Shown here piece after piece: positions 1-8,909 of a stretch of 64,000 nucleotides of DNA (its first letter is position 1; each line of letters begins with the position of its first letter). The notes beneath the pieces are model-generated. The model searched no databases and was not told the origin of the DNA. It worked only from the letters and a program-made list of their open reading frames with translations. Both the position numbers and the translations under genes were made by a program. The DNA is taken from positions 3,100,001-3,164,000 of the forward strand of contig NZ_CP036287.1 in the NCBI RefSeq assembly GCF_007748095.1. Direction: 5' to 3'. The stretch comes from Engelhardtia mirabilis. GTDB lineage: Bacteria > Planctomycetota > UBA1135 > GCA-002686595.

Positions 1-1
1 G

Positions 2-1090
2 ACCCTGTACCGCACCGGCGAGCACTCCTCGGTGGTGGAGGCGCTGATCGACTCCGCCGAGGCCGGCAAGGAGGTCACCGCGGTGGTCGAGCTGCGCGCA
101 CGCTTCGACGAGCGCGCCAACATCGACCTGGCCCATCGGCTGCAGGCGGCGGGGGTCAACGTGGTGTACGGCATCGTGGGCTACAAGACCCACGCCAAGA
201 TGCTGCTGGTGGTGCGGCGCGAGGGGCGGCGCCTGCGACGCTACGCGCACCTGGGCACGGGCAACTACCACCCGGGCACCGCGCGGACGTACACGGATTT
301 CGGCCTGTTGACCAGCGATCCGGTGCTGTGCGAGGACGTGCACCAGCTCTTCCTGCAGATGACCGGCATGGGCAAGGTGCGTCGACTCAAGAAGCTCTTG
401 CAGGCGCCGTTCACGCTCCACAAGACGCTGGTCGAGATGGTCGACGCGGAGGCCGAGGCGGCGCGGGCGGGTCGACCGGCGGCGATTCGGGCCAAGATGA
501 ACTCCTTGACCGAGCCCGAGATCGCGATCGCCCTGTACCGCGCCTCCCAGGCTGGGGTGAGCATCGACCTGATCGTGCGCGGGGCTTGCTGCCTGCGCCC
601 GGGCATTCCCGGGGTCAGCGAGAACATCCGGGTGCGCTCGATCATCGGGCGCTTCCTCGAGCACCACCGCGTCTTCCACTTCCACGCCGGGGGCGAGGAC
701 CGCGTGCTGTGCTCGAGCGCGGACTTCATGTCGCGCAACTTCTTCAGGCGCGTCGAGTGCTGCTTCCCCGTCGAGGATCCGAAGTTGAAGAAGCGTGTCC
801 TGCGCGAAGGGCTGGACCTACCACTCAAGGACAACCTGCAGTCCTGGTTGATGCAGGCCGACGGCAGCTACGCTCGAGTCCACCCGGCGCGGGCGCGGGA
901 CCGAGCGTCGCAGCGGGAACTATTGACCCTCTTGGCCGATTTCTCCGACCCGCAGGTCGAACCCGACCGCCGCAAGCTGGGACGCCTCGACCGCGAGGTC
1001 CGCGCGGGCGAGCGGCTGCGCGTCAAGCCAGCCGGGCGGAAGGTCGAGGGCAAGCGCGGAGCGAGCCGCTCGAAGCACGAGCGGGGGTAG
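2..1090 (+). CDS. ppk1: Polyphosphate kinase 1, C-terminal part (5' end outside window)
   Basis: Makes inorganic polyphosphate from ATP through a phospho-histidine. The open frame is already running at base 2 (reading TLYRTGEHSS), so the first GTG at 32 is internal and the N-terminal half lies upstream. The visible part holds the catalytic block GYKTHAKM, with the autophosphorylated His codon at 191-193, then GTGNYHPGTARTYTD and the second phospholipase-D-like half with SRNFFRRVECCFP. A charged tail of about 50 residues follows the family's usual end. Its coding DNA runs 171 bp into the 3' end of the convergent exopolyphosphatase gene. The pairing of polyP synthesis and breakdown genes is a common arrangement. 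Identity is very secure; only the extent upstream is unknown. Confidence 0.96.
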   Translation, partial: TLYRTGEHSSVVEALIDSAEAGKEVTAVVELRARFDERANIDLAHRLQAAGVNVVYGIVGYKTHAKMLLVVRREGRRLRRYAHLGTGNYHPGTARTYTDFGLLTSDPVLCEDVHQLFLQMTGMGKVRRLKKLLQAPFTLHKTLVEMVDAEAEAARAGRPAAIRAKMNSLTEPEIAIALYRASQAGVSIDLIVRGACCLRPGIPGVSENIRVRSIIGRFLEHHRVFHFHAGGEDRVLCSSADFMSRNFFRRVECCFPVEDPKLKKRVLREGLDLPLKDNLQSWLMQADGSYARVHPARARDRASQRELLTLLADFSDPQVEPDRRKLGRLDREVRAGERLRVKPAGRKVEGKRGASRSKHERG

Positions 1091-2539
1091 GGCTTCGACG
1101 CGGCGGCTGCGGTGCAGTAGCACGGACAGCCGCAGGAGCGTGGTGAGCTGCAGGGCCTTGCGTGCGGTGCCCGGACCCAGGGCGGCGAACATCTGCTTGG
1201 TCAGCTTGCGCCGGTGGGCGCGCACCATCACGGCCAGGAGTTCCTGGTCGTCGCGACTGAAGCCGGGCAGGTCGCTGTTGGCCACCAGGTAGGCGCCGTG
1301 CTTGTGGTAGCCCGAGTGGTTCAGGGCCAGGCCGATCTCGTGGAGCTGGGCAGCCCAGGAGAGGAAGCGGCCGGCCTGCTCCTCGTCCAGCTCCCAGATG
1401 GCGGCCACCTGTCGCAGCGCGCGGATCGCCGTGCGCTCGATTCGCGAGGCCTGGTTGCGGTCGACCTGGTAGCGCTCCTGCATGCGCTGGATCGTCCGGT
1501 CGCGCACGTCCTCGTGGCGAATGCGACCGATCAAGTCGTACAGCAAGCCCTCGCGCAGGGCGAAGGACGAGAGCTGCATCCGTTCGATCCGCAGCGAGGA
1601 GAAGATCGCCTTGAGGATCGCGAGCCCCCCGGCCAGAACGGGCGTGCGATCGGGTGTCAGACCCGGGAGCACCAGCTGGTCGATGTGTCCCGCGGCGATC
1701 ATCTCGCGGCGCAGATTCTTGAGGTTGGCGTAGGTGATCCCGCCGCCTTCCCAGCCGGCCTCGTCGATGATCCGACCGATCGAGTTGATCGTGCCCGACG
1801 AACCGGCGGCGTCCTCCCAGCCGAGGGCACGATAGCTCTCCTGCAGGCCCTGGAGCTCGAGCCCCGCCGCCAGCTCCGCGGCGCGGAAGCGCTCGCGGGT
1901 GAGTTCACCGTTGTCGAAGTAGCGCTGGCTGAACGAGACGCAGCCCATGTGGAGGCTGTCGCGCAAGAGCGGCTCGAAGCGCCGTCCGATCACGCACTCG
2001 GTGCTGCCGCCGCCGATGTCGACCACGAGGCGACGGCCGCCGTCGTCCGACAGGTCGTGGGCGACGCCCAGGTACACGAGTCGCGCCTCCTCCTGGCCGG
2101 AGATGATCTCGATCGGATGGCGCAGGGCCTCCTCCGCGTGGCGCAGGAAGCTGCGCGTGTTGCGCGCCTTGCGCAGGGTGTTCGTGCCCACCACCCGCAC
2201 GTTCGAGCGCGGGACGTCCGCCAGCCGGTGCCCGAAGCGATCCAGGCACTCGAGCGCCCGTTCCCGCGCCGAGCGCCGCAGGCGGTTGTTCTCATCGAAC
2301 CCAGCGGCCAAGCGCACGGGCTCCCGCAGGCGGTCGACGATCAAGAGCTCGTCGTCCACCACCCGGGCGATCAGCATGTGGAAGCTGTTCGAGCCCAGGT
2401 CGACGGCGGCGTACTGCGGCTGGGGGAGGCGATCGGGCGGAGGGGCCAAGGGCGCGAGTATCGCCCGGCGGACTCCGTCGGCGCCAGCGTCCAGGGGGCA
2501 TGCCGCGGACACGGCGAAGTCGTAGACTCCCGGGCCCAT
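920..2539 (-). CDS. ppx: Exopolyphosphatase / guanosine pentaphosphate phosphatase (Ppx/GppA family)
   Basis: Hydrolyses terminal phosphates from polyphosphate, and possibly converts pppGpp to ppGpp. The ASKHA-fold phosphate loops are visible: AAVDLGSNSFHMLIAR near residue 43, VVDIGGGSTECVIG near 170, and LPGLTPDRTPVLAGGLAI. The C-terminal HD-like helical part ends with GWLDAQPLARADL, typical of full-length Ppx. Start at ATG 2539 gives 539 aa, close to the E. coli enzyme (513). The frame stays open further upstream to 2662, but that would run antisense through xseB. A GTG at 2512 is an alternative that avoids overlap. At CATG (2537-2540) the start codons of ppx and xseB interlock on opposite strands. 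Its 3' end overlaps ppk1 tail to tail. Confidence 0.93.
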   Translation of the reverse strand: MGPGVYDFAVSAACPLDAGADGVRRAILAPLAPPPDRLPQPQYAAVDLGSNSFHMLIARVVDDELLIVDRLREPVRLAAGFDENNRLRRSARERALECLDRFGHRLADVPRSNVRVVGTNTLRKARNTRSFLRHAEEALRHPIEIISGQEEARLVYLGVAHDLSDDGGRRLVVDIGGGSTECVIGRRFEPLLRDSLHMGCVSFSQRYFDNGELTRERFRAAELAAGLELQGLQESYRALGWEDAAGSSGTINSIGRIIDEAGWEGGGITYANLKNLRREMIAAGHIDQLVLPGLTPDRTPVLAGGLAILKAIFSSLRIERMQLSSFALREGLLYDLIGRIRHEDVRDRTIQRMQERYQVDRNQASRIERTAIRALRQVAAIWELDEEQAGRFLSWAAQLHEIGLALNHSGYHKHGAYLVANSDLPGFSRDDQELLAVMVRAHRRKLTKQMFAALGPGTARKALQLTTLLRLSVLLHRSRRVEALPPLVLRAARSALALDLPPGWLDAQPLARADLAVEASQLAAVGFDLRVGEIGQEGQ

Positions 2540-2810
2540 GGCGAAGAACACCTCGAACAGCGACGGGGCCGCGGAGGAGCTCGGATTCGACGAGCGCCTC
2601 GAGCGCCTCGAGTCGATCGTCAGCGAGCTGGAGGCCGGCGACCTGGGGCTCGAGCCTGCCATCGAGCGCTACACCAGCGGAATCGAGCTGCTCAAGAGCT
2701 GCCACGCGACCCTGGCTGCCCAACGCGCGCGGGTCGAGGAGTTGACCGCCGACGCGGATCGAGCCCTGCGCCCCTTCGAGGGCGATCCGGACCTGGCGGG
2801 CGGCGAGTGA
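2538..2810 (+). CDS. xseB: Exodeoxyribonuclease VII small subunit
   Basis: Small subunit of exonuclease VII, which degrades single-stranded DNA to acid-soluble oligonucleotides together with XseA. The 90-residue product has the single helical-hairpin domain: FDERLERLESIVSELEAGDL followed by LEPAIERYTSGIELLKSC and an arginine/glutamate-rich second helix. Length matches the family (about 80 aa). xseA is not adjacent. The gene opens the isoprenoid run: its TGA overlaps the GTG start of the prenyl synthase (GTGA at 2807-2810), the classic xseB-ispA-dxs order known from many bacteria. Its ATG interlocks with the start of the divergent ppx. Confidence 0.94.
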   Translation: MAKNTSNSDGAAEELGFDERLERLESIVSELEAGDLGLEPAIERYTSGIELLKSCHATLAAQRARVEELTADADRALRPFEGDPDLAGGE

Positions 2811-3745
2811 GCGGCGTGGCAGCGGACGAAGACAGTTCGACCCGGGCCGAGCGCACCCTCGCATCGCAGGCGGGCGACGCATGGATCGAGGCCGCGCAGG
2901 CCTGGATCGAGCAGGGGCTGGCGGAGTTGGTCTGCGCCGAGCGGCGTCCCGAATGGCCTGGTCTGCTACGCGAGGCCATGGAGTACGTGCTGCTCGCCGG
3001 CGGCAAGCGCCTGCGACCGGCCCTGGTGCGGATGGTCTGCGAGGAGCTCGGCGGGACCAGCGAGCTGGCCCTGCCGGGGGCCCTGGCGATCGAGCTGGTC
3101 CACACCTACAGCCTGGTCCACGACGACCTGCCCTGCATGGACGACGACGACCTGCGCCGCGGCCGGCCCACCTGCCACGTGGCCTATGGCGAGGATGTGG
3201 CCGTGCTGACCGGCGACGCGCTCTTGACCCTGGCCTTCGAGGTGCTCGGGGGTTGCGGCGCGCGGGCCGGTGAGCTGGCACTGGTCCTGGCCCGGGCCGC
3301 CGGGTCGGGCGGCATGGTGGGGGGGCAGGTCCTGGACCTGCGCTCGGACCTGCGGGCCCCGGGGCACGAGGGGATTCGCGAGGTGCACCGTCTCAAGACC
3401 GCGGCCCTGATGGGAGCAGCGTCGGAGCTGGGTGCCACGGCCGCCGGCGCGGACGCCGACGCTCGGGCGGCGGCGGCTGATTTCGGCAGGGCCCTGGGCC
3501 TTTGCTTCCAGGCCGTCGACGATCTCTTGGACGTCACCGGCGACGCCGCCACCCTGGGCAAGACGCCGGGCAAGGACGCGGCCCTGGAGCGCGACACCCT
3601 GGTGGCCGAGTTGGGCCTCGATGGTGCCCGCGCCGAGGCCCAGCTCCAGGCGGAGCGGGCTCGCGCCGCAGCGGCGCGTTTGGGCTGGGTTCAGGGCCAT
3701 CGAGCCGTGGCCCTGATCGACCGAATGCTCGAGCGCCGGACCTGA
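2807..3745 (+). CDS. ispA: Farnesyl/geranyl diphosphate synthase (polyprenyl synthetase family)
   Basis: Condenses isopentenyl diphosphate with allylic diphosphates to give the C15 (or C20) precursor for undecaprenyl carriers and other isoprenoids. The 312-residue product has the substrate motif GGKRLRPAL, the first aspartate-rich motif DDLPCMDDDDLRRGRPT, the GQVLDL block and the second motif QAVDDLLDVTGD. The two-residue insertion in the first motif (DDxxxxD) is that of short-chain bacterial synthases. Start chosen at GTG 2807, which overlaps the xseB stop; GTG 2816 is possible. The frame is open far upstream (to 1214), but that part is antisense to ppx and is not coding. dxs follows 92 bp downstream. 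Confidence 0.93.
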   Translation: MSGVAADEDSSTRAERTLASQAGDAWIEAAQAWIEQGLAELVCAERRPEWPGLLREAMEYVLLAGGKRLRPALVRMVCEELGGTSELALPGALAIELVHTYSLVHDDLPCMDDDDLRRGRPTCHVAYGEDVAVLTGDALLTLAFEVLGGCGARAGELALVLARAAGSGGMVGGQVLDLRSDLRAPGHEGIREVHRLKTAALMGAASELGATAAGADADARAAAADFGRALGLCFQAVDDLLDVTGDAATLGKTPGKDAALERDTLVAELGLDGARAEAQLQAERARAAAARLGWVQGHRAVALIDRMLERRT

Positions 3746-3837
3746 TCCGGCCCGGAGGCGGCCACCGGCTTGCATTCAGGCCGGGAGGGGTCGATCCTAG
3801 GCGTGCTGCCGTCCGTCTCCCCCCTCGGTGGCCAACG

Positions 3838-5865
3838 ATGTCCGCTCCCCCTCCCAGTCCGGGATCGAATCCCGTACCCGCGGATTCACCCGCGCTCGAC
3901 GACGACGGCGCCGCCGTCGGCTACCCGCTCCTGGACCTGATCGAGTCCTCGCCCGACGCTCTACGCGAGCTCGAGCGCGAGCGACTCCCCGAGGTCTGCG
4001 ACGAGTTGCGCCGCTTCCTGCTCGAAGCGGTGTTGTCCACCGGCGGGCACCTGGGCAGCAACCTGGGCGTGGTCGAGCTGACCGTCGCCCTGCACCGCGT
4101 CTTCGACTTCCGGCGCGACCGGGTGGTCTACGACACGAGCCACCAGGCCTATCCGCACAAGGTGCTCACGGGACGTCGGCATTTGTTCCCCACCCTGCGG
4201 CAGACGGGGGGCATGTGCGGCTTCACCAACCCCGAGGAGTCCGAGCAGGACCTGTTCCACCTGGGACACGCCGGGACCTCGATCAGCCTGGCCACCGGCC
4301 TGGCGCGCGCCACGGCCCACGAGCCGGACCCGCCCTCGGTGGTGGCCGTGATCGGGGACTCGAGTCTCGGCGCCGGCGTGGCGTTCGAGGCCCTGAACGA
4401 CGCGGGCAGCGCCGGCGAGAAGTTGATCGTGGTGCTCAACGACAACGAGTGGTCGATCAGCCGTTCGGTCGGCAGCCTCGGTCGCTACCTGTCGCGCATC
4501 CGCTCGAACCGCACCCTGCAGCGCGCCCAGCAGGAGATCCACAACCTGATCGCCTCGATCCCGCTGATCGGCGATCGCGTCGAGCGAACCCTCGACCAGG
4601 TGCGCGAGGTCCTGCGCCATTCGATCGTTGCCGGGCACGTGTTCGAGGAGTTGGGCGTGACCTACGTCGGCCCCCTCGATGGACACGACGTGGACCAGTT
4701 GGTTTCCCGGCTCGAGGCGGCGCGCGAGTTGGACGGTGTCGTGCTGCTCCATACCCTGACCCAGAAGGGCAAGGGCCACCCGGACGCGCCGACCCACCCC
4801 GAACGCGTCCACGCGGCAAAGCCGCCCAAGTCGATCACCGCGCCCAGAGCCACGCCCGAGTCGATCAAGGTGCAACCCTCGGGCGGCTGCCTGGAGGGCA
4901 CCACGGTGGAGGCAGGCATCAGCCACACCGAGGCCTTCGCCAGCGCCCTGGCGGCGGAGGTCGAGCGCGACCCGCGGGTCCACGCGATCGTCGCCGGCAT
5001 GCCCTCGGGCACCGGTCTGGTGCAATTCGCCGAGCGCTTCCCCGCGCGCTTCCACGACGTGGGCATCACCGAACAGCACGGCGTGGCGATGGCGGCCGGC
5101 ATGGCCAAGGCCGGCCTGCGTCCGGTCGTCGCGATCTACTCGACCTTCCTGCAACGGGCCTACGACCAGGTCTTCCAGGAGGTCGCCCTGCAGAACCTGC
5201 CGGTGGTCTTCGCCATGGACCGCGCGGGCCTGGTGGGGCAGGACGGGCCGACCCACAACGGCGTGTTCGACATCGCCTACCTGCGCACCCTGCCGAACTT
5301 CACGCTCTGCGCTCCGCGGGACGCGACGGACGCGCGTCGAATGCTCGAGCTGGGCCTGCGCCTGGATGGGCCGACGGGCATTCGCTATCCGCGTGGGAGC
5401 TGCCCCGGTCGCGAGCGCGTGCACGAGAGCGAGCGCGCGGCGATGGTCCCGGGCCTCGCCGAGGTCCTGCTGGAGGGCGAGGATGTCGTGATCTGGGCCT
5501 ACGGGGCCCTGGTGCCTGAGGCGATCCTGGCTGCCGAACGCCTGCGCGAGCGCGGGATCCTGGTCGGTGTCGTGGATGCGCGCTTCGCGAAGCCTCTCGA
5601 CGAGGAGCGCCTGGCCAAGGACCTGCGCTCCCACCGCTTGCTGATCACCCTCGAGGAACACCAGCGCGCGGGCGGCTTCGGCTCGGCCGTGCTCGAATCG
5701 GCCAGTCGCATGCGCGGGGCCAGGGCCCAGATCCGCGTGCTGGGCATCCCGGATCGCTTCCAGGACCACTGCACCCGCCGCGAGGAGCAGCTCGCCCGCT
5801 GCGGTATCGACGCCGACGGCGTCGAGCGCACGGTGGTGCAGTTCCTCGAGCGCTCCCGCGTCTGA
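3838..5865 (+). CDS. dxs: 1-deoxy-D-xylulose-5-phosphate synthase
   Basis: Thiamine-diphosphate enzyme joining pyruvate and glyceraldehyde 3-phosphate, the first step of the MEP isoprenoid pathway. The 675-aa product shows the full family order: GGHLGSNLGVVELTVALH near residue 65, the ThDP pyrophosphate site AVIGDSSLGAGVAFEALN ending in VVLNDNEWSIS, the pyrimidine-domain segment DVGITEQHGVAMAAGMAKAG, DRAGLVGQDGPTHNG and a C-terminal transketolase domain. The ThDP motif reads GDS instead of the usual GDG. ATG 3838 chosen because family homology starts shortly after it. It lies 92 bp after ispA and 11 bp before nadK, so transcription as one unit is likely. Confidence 0.95.
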   Translation: MSAPPPSPGSNPVPADSPALDDDGAAVGYPLLDLIESSPDALRELERERLPEVCDELRRFLLEAVLSTGGHLGSNLGVVELTVALHRVFDFRRDRVVYDTSHQAYPHKVLTGRRHLFPTLRQTGGMCGFTNPEESEQDLFHLGHAGTSISLATGLARATAHEPDPPSVVAVIGDSSLGAGVAFEALNDAGSAGEKLIVVLNDNEWSISRSVGSLGRYLSRIRSNRTLQRAQQEIHNLIASIPLIGDRVERTLDQVREVLRHSIVAGHVFEELGVTYVGPLDGHDVDQLVSRLEAARELDGVVLLHTLTQKGKGHPDAPTHPERVHAAKPPKSITAPRATPESIKVQPSGGCLEGTTVEAGISHTEAFASALAAEVERDPRVHAIVAGMPSGTGLVQFAERFPARFHDVGITEQHGVAMAAGMAKAGLRPVVAIYSTFLQRAYDQVFQEVALQNLPVVFAMDRAGLVGQDGPTHNGVFDIAYLRTLPNFTLCAPRDATDARRMLELGLRLDGPTGIRYPRGSCPGRERVHESERAAMVPGLAEVLLEGEDVVIWAYGALVPEAILAAERLRERGILVGVVDARFAKPLDEERLAKDLRSHRLLITLEEHQRAGGFGSAVLESASRMRGARAQIRVLGIPDRFQDHCTRREEQLARCGIDADGVERTVVQFLERSRV

Positions 5866-5876
5866 CGGACCGGACC

Positions 5877-6791
5877 ATGGACCCGACCAAGGTGGATGCC
5901 CGCCCGTCCCTGCGCCTGGAGACTCGGGTCGAGCGGGTCCTGGTCCTGACCCATTCGGACAAGGTCGCCGCCACCCAGTTGGCCGCACGACTCTTGCCGT
6001 GGCTCGAGGAGCGCGTGACGCGGGTCGACTCCCACGGCGACCTGTTGTCCTTCGCCCGCGAACGCGAGCACGATCTGGAGTGCGGGGCCGCGATCGACGT
6101 GCCCGACCTGGTGGTGGTGCTGGGCGGTGACGGCGCGATGCTGACGGCCGTGCGCGCCTTCCGCGATCACCCGGTGCCGACCCTCGGCATCAACTTCGGC
6201 CGGGTCGGCTTCCTGGCTTCGACGCCGGTCACGCGTTGGGAGGAGACCCTCCAGGGCGTGCTCGACGGCGAGGGCGTGCTGGAGCCGCGGATGCGCCTGC
6301 TCTTGCGCCACCGCAGCGCAGCGGGGGAGTCCCAAGCGGTGGCCCTCAACGACCTGGTCGTCTCGCGGCGCCCCGAGGAGTCGATGCTGCACCTGGGCCT
6401 CGACGTGGGCGTCGATTGGGTCACCGACTACCGCGCCGACGGCCTGATCGTGGCCAGCCCCAGCGGGTCCACGGCCTACGCCCTGTCGGCGGGGGGACCG
6501 ATCCTGGCGCCCTCCATGCTCGGCATCGTGGTGGTCCCGATCTGTTCCCAGGGCCTCTCCACCCGTCCGATCGTGTTGCACCCCGACCACGGTCTGCGCG
6601 TGCGGCTCGTCGACGACGGTGCCGAGGCGGACATTGTCGTCGACGGCCAGCGCTTCGCCACCCTGGGCGTGGGTGACGAGCTGTTGTTGGCTCGCCACCC
6701 GGTGCCCTACCCGCTGCTCAGCCTGCCCGGCCTCGATCCCTACCGCCGCCTGCGCGAGCGCCTGGGCTGGTCGGGCGAGATCCGCTCCTGA
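5877..6791 (+). CDS. nadK: NAD kinase
   Basis: Phosphorylates NAD to NADP. The 304-aa product has the diagnostic VVLGGDGAMLTAVRAF (GGDG motif, ATP/NAD binding), LGINFGRVGFLAS, the substrate motif ALNDLVVSR, and the glycine-rich YRADGLIVASPSGSTAYALS typical of the family. The ATG lies 11 bp after dxs, so it probably ends the isoprenoid transcript. NADP supply to the reductive MEP steps would make sense of the linkage, but that is inference. It is the last host-like gene before the low-GC insert and its 3' end looks intact, 13 bp from the stop of the convergent island gene. Confidence 0.95.
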   Translation: MDPTKVDARPSLRLETRVERVLVLTHSDKVAATQLAARLLPWLEERVTRVDSHGDLLSFAREREHDLECGAAIDVPDLVVVLGGDGAMLTAVRAFRDHPVPTLGINFGRVGFLASTPVTRWEETLQGVLDGEGVLEPRMRLLLRHRSAAGESQAVALNDLVVSRRPEESMLHLGLDVGVDWVTDYRADGLIVASPSGSTAYALSAGGPILAPSMLGIVVVPICSQGLSTRPIVLHPDHGLRVRLVDDGAEADIVVDGQRFATLGVGDELLLARHPVPYPLLSLPGLDPYRRLRERLGWSGEIRS

Positions 6792-6804
6792 GCGTGTGAG
6801 CAGA

Positions 6805-8028
6805 TCATGTTTGACAGCAACCATGCTGTCCGTGGCCAGTCCCGACAGTGGTGATCTTTACGCCGGAACTTGAGAGTCCGCAACGAATGGACCCGTTGCA
6901 TTCAGAACCTTGGGCTGAGTCATCCCCGCTCATCGACACCGATTGAACTCTGCTACCCAGGTAGCGAAGCAGGTCGGAGTCAACTTTGTCGATCTGAGTT
7001 TTTGTGGGACTTTCGATTTGCTTCGGCACAGCAGTGCATCTTATTGAGAGGTTGAGACTGCGGCACGCGCTGACCACGCTTGGGTGTGGATGGCATCTAG
7101 TTCGCGAAGTTGATACCCCCCTGCTCCCATTTGATACTAGAACCAAACCGCCGCCATCAATTGATCCACTTCTAGCAAGCCCTTGTAGGATTCGAGTATC
7201 TTCCGATTCGATCCCTCTGGACAAACTCGCGCCGTGGTGTGACGCCACGATCACGTCGGATTGAAGGTCCGCCTGGACTAGCCCTGAGTCTAATGCCTCT
7301 TCTAGTTCTTCGCCGGTTGCATCGCCTAGAAGTAGAATTCTCTCATCCGATCGGCCTATGAGCTGCAATACGATACTGGTATCGTTTGAGGCTGGCAGGC
7401 CTCGAGCGATCGCACCTAGGACGTCAGAGGGCGTCGATGTCGTTGCATCAACAAATGTCAGGTCGGTAGCGGTTGCGAGTCGAGATTCTGTAGGCCCCCA
7501 GATCTTTGGGTCAACACCCTCTCTTTTACACGATGCCACAAAACGCGCGGACAGCTTTCCACTATCTAGTGTCTTCCCGAGTAGGGCCGGCTCAAATGGC
7601 GCGCCTTGCTCAGCAAGAATCTGATTCTCAAGTGCGAGAAGTTGAGTGAGCGCCCAAAGCGATCTGTAGGTTCGCGCGAGTGGGCTTCCCACTATCGATC
7701 GCCTGAGCCCAGCTTCCGTCGCGAGGGCTGCGCGAATCACTGTTGTCTCCAGCAGCTTGTTGCAGAAGAAGCCTCTAATCGCACGCCGGACCTTCTTGAA
7801 TTTGTCGCTGCGGAGGTCCTCGAAGCCATTGATGTGATCGAGGTCTAGATGGGAGACAAACGCGTAGATCTCGCAGTCGCCGTCGATGCGCTCGCTTAGG
7901 AACTCAAGTGCTGGATTCGAGCTGCTTGCATGGCCCTGAAGGCCGCAGTCATATAGGATGAAGAGCCTCTCCGAGAGCTCAACGACTGCAGAAAGCGCAT
8001 GGCCAACTGACATCAAGTACAGCTGCAT
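6805..8028 (-). CDS. ComEC/Rec2-type metallo-beta-lactamase-fold hydrolase, soluble
   Basis: A 407-residue soluble MBL-fold protein. SVGHALSAVV and ILYDCG at the N-terminus match the start of the ComEC-type MBL domain. SHLDLDHINGF (residues 59-69) supplies the HxDxDH metal motif used by ComEC instead of HxHxDH. ILLLGDATGEELEEAL and DVIVASHHGAS are the later metal-binding elements. There are no membrane segments and no competence domain. An insertion of about 100 residues follows the first motif. Base composition is much lower in GC than the flanking genes. It is the third gene of a same-strand operon, 64 bp after the receiver-domain gene, suggesting it is the enzyme or effector controlled by that pathway. 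The substrate (nucleic acid, cyclic nucleotide or other phosphodiester) cannot be read from sequence. Confidence 0.82.
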   Translation of the reverse strand: MQLYLMSVGHALSAVVELSERLFILYDCGLQGHASSSNPALEFLSERIDGDCEIYAFVSHLDLDHINGFEDLRSDKFKKVRRAIRGFFCNKLLETTVIRAALATEAGLRRSIVGSPLARTYRSLWALTQLLALENQILAEQGAPFEPALLGKTLDSGKLSARFVASCKREGVDPKIWGPTESRLATATDLTFVDATTSTPSDVLGAIARGLPASNDTSIVLQLIGRSDERILLLGDATGEELEEALDSGLVQADLQSDVIVASHHGASLSRGIESEDTRILQGLARSGSIDGGGLVLVSNGSRGVSTSRTRCHPHPSVVSACRSLNLSIRCTAVPKQIESPTKTQIDKVDSDLLRYLGSRVQSVSMSGDDSAQGSECNGSIRCGLSSSGVKITTVGTGHGQHGCCQT

Positions 8029-8092
8029 GATCCTCCTCTCATTCTGATTGAATAATTGAGCTGGGATGTTCGAGATGTAGATCGCTTCGGGG

Positions 8093-8851
8093 TTATTCCA
8101 GCTTGTCGATAGTGCGTCTCATTAAGGAAAACAAACTGTCGAGGCCAGAAGTTGACCAGTCCACGGAATCTGAGGTCCTCGAGTGAATTGTTACTCCACC
8201 ACCGTCTTGGGTGATTCTCTCCTCGGTCTGAATAATGAAGCTTGCCCCCGGTTGACGACAAGAAGTTGGGATTAACTCAAGCTCGAGGAATGCTGAAGCT
8301 GCCCAACCCTCATCTCTCCTTGTGAGCGCGATCTCAGCCATTCCTGTGTGCTCCTTCCAAGACCTCTTGAAATCGATCTGAATGACCGACGCGACGACCT
8401 CTTCTACTACTCGTCCCTCTACTCCGAGGAAAAAAGGGATCTGATTCCATAGGTCGTCTGCTTCGGTGACCTTTGCGAACGCCTTCACGGCCCCATTGCG
8501 CCGAGCTTCGGCTAGGTAGTCGTCCGATGCGGACGAGTAGGCGAGGAGTTCGATCGCGAGCCTACTGCCGGAGTCCTTTGTTCTTCTCCACTGATCGATC
8601 TCCCGAATGAGCGAGACTCCTGTCTCGGCATTATCGTCTTCGAGCATCAGGTCCATGACGACGACTGCCTGAATTGGACGCCTCTCCGCGTCCCAAGATC
8701 GCAAAGTCTCTAAGGCCTCTTCGCGTGTTGCTACGGTGCAGGTGTGGACGGAGGGGTGCGTGTGTCGCACCAGCTCCAAATCCGGCTCTAGTTGCTCGAA
8801 CTCGTCATCAACTGCGAGCACGCGAGGCTCAGGGAGAGAGAGTAGGGTCAT
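8093..8851 (-). CDS. Receiver-domain protein with an unrecognised C-terminal domain
   Basis: 252 aa. The N-terminal 130 residues form a CheY-like receiver: acidic pair D15/D16 in VLAVDDE, phospho-acceptor D67 in VVVMDLMLEDD, switch serine in LLAYSSASDD, and a lysine in VKAFAKV. The remaining 120 residues (from FFLGVEGRVVEEVV) are predicted mixed alpha/beta and match no output domain I know; no HTH is visible, so this is not a standard transcription factor. The gene lies 58 bp after the sensor kinase and 64 bp before the MBL hydrolase, same strand, same low-GC composition. It is best read as the relay between kinase and hydrolase. Function of the C-terminal domain is unknown. Confidence 0.85.
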   Translation of the reverse strand: MTLLSLPEPRVLAVDDEFEQLEPDLELVRHTHPSVHTCTVATREEALETLRSWDAERRPIQAVVVMDLMLEDDNAETGVSLIREIDQWRRTKDSGSRLAIELLAYSSASDDYLAEARRNGAVKAFAKVTEADDLWNQIPFFLGVEGRVVEEVVASVIQIDFKRSWKEHTGMAEIALTRRDEGWAASAFLELELIPTSCRQPGASFIIQTEERITQDGGGVTIHSRTSDSVDWSTSGLDSLFSLMRRTIDKLE

Positions 8852-8909
8852 TACCGTTCCTCCATTCTTGGATGTCTTGGCGATCGTCGAGGCGCTGTCG
8901 AGCTTTGGG

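Noticed and set aside
1214..2806. N-terminal extension of the prenyl synthase frame
   Set aside because: Antisense to ppx and overlapping xseB; the synthase family starts after 2807.
3961..5988. 675-aa minus-strand open frame
   Set aside because: It lies antisense to dxs, which is a certain gene; no family similarity.
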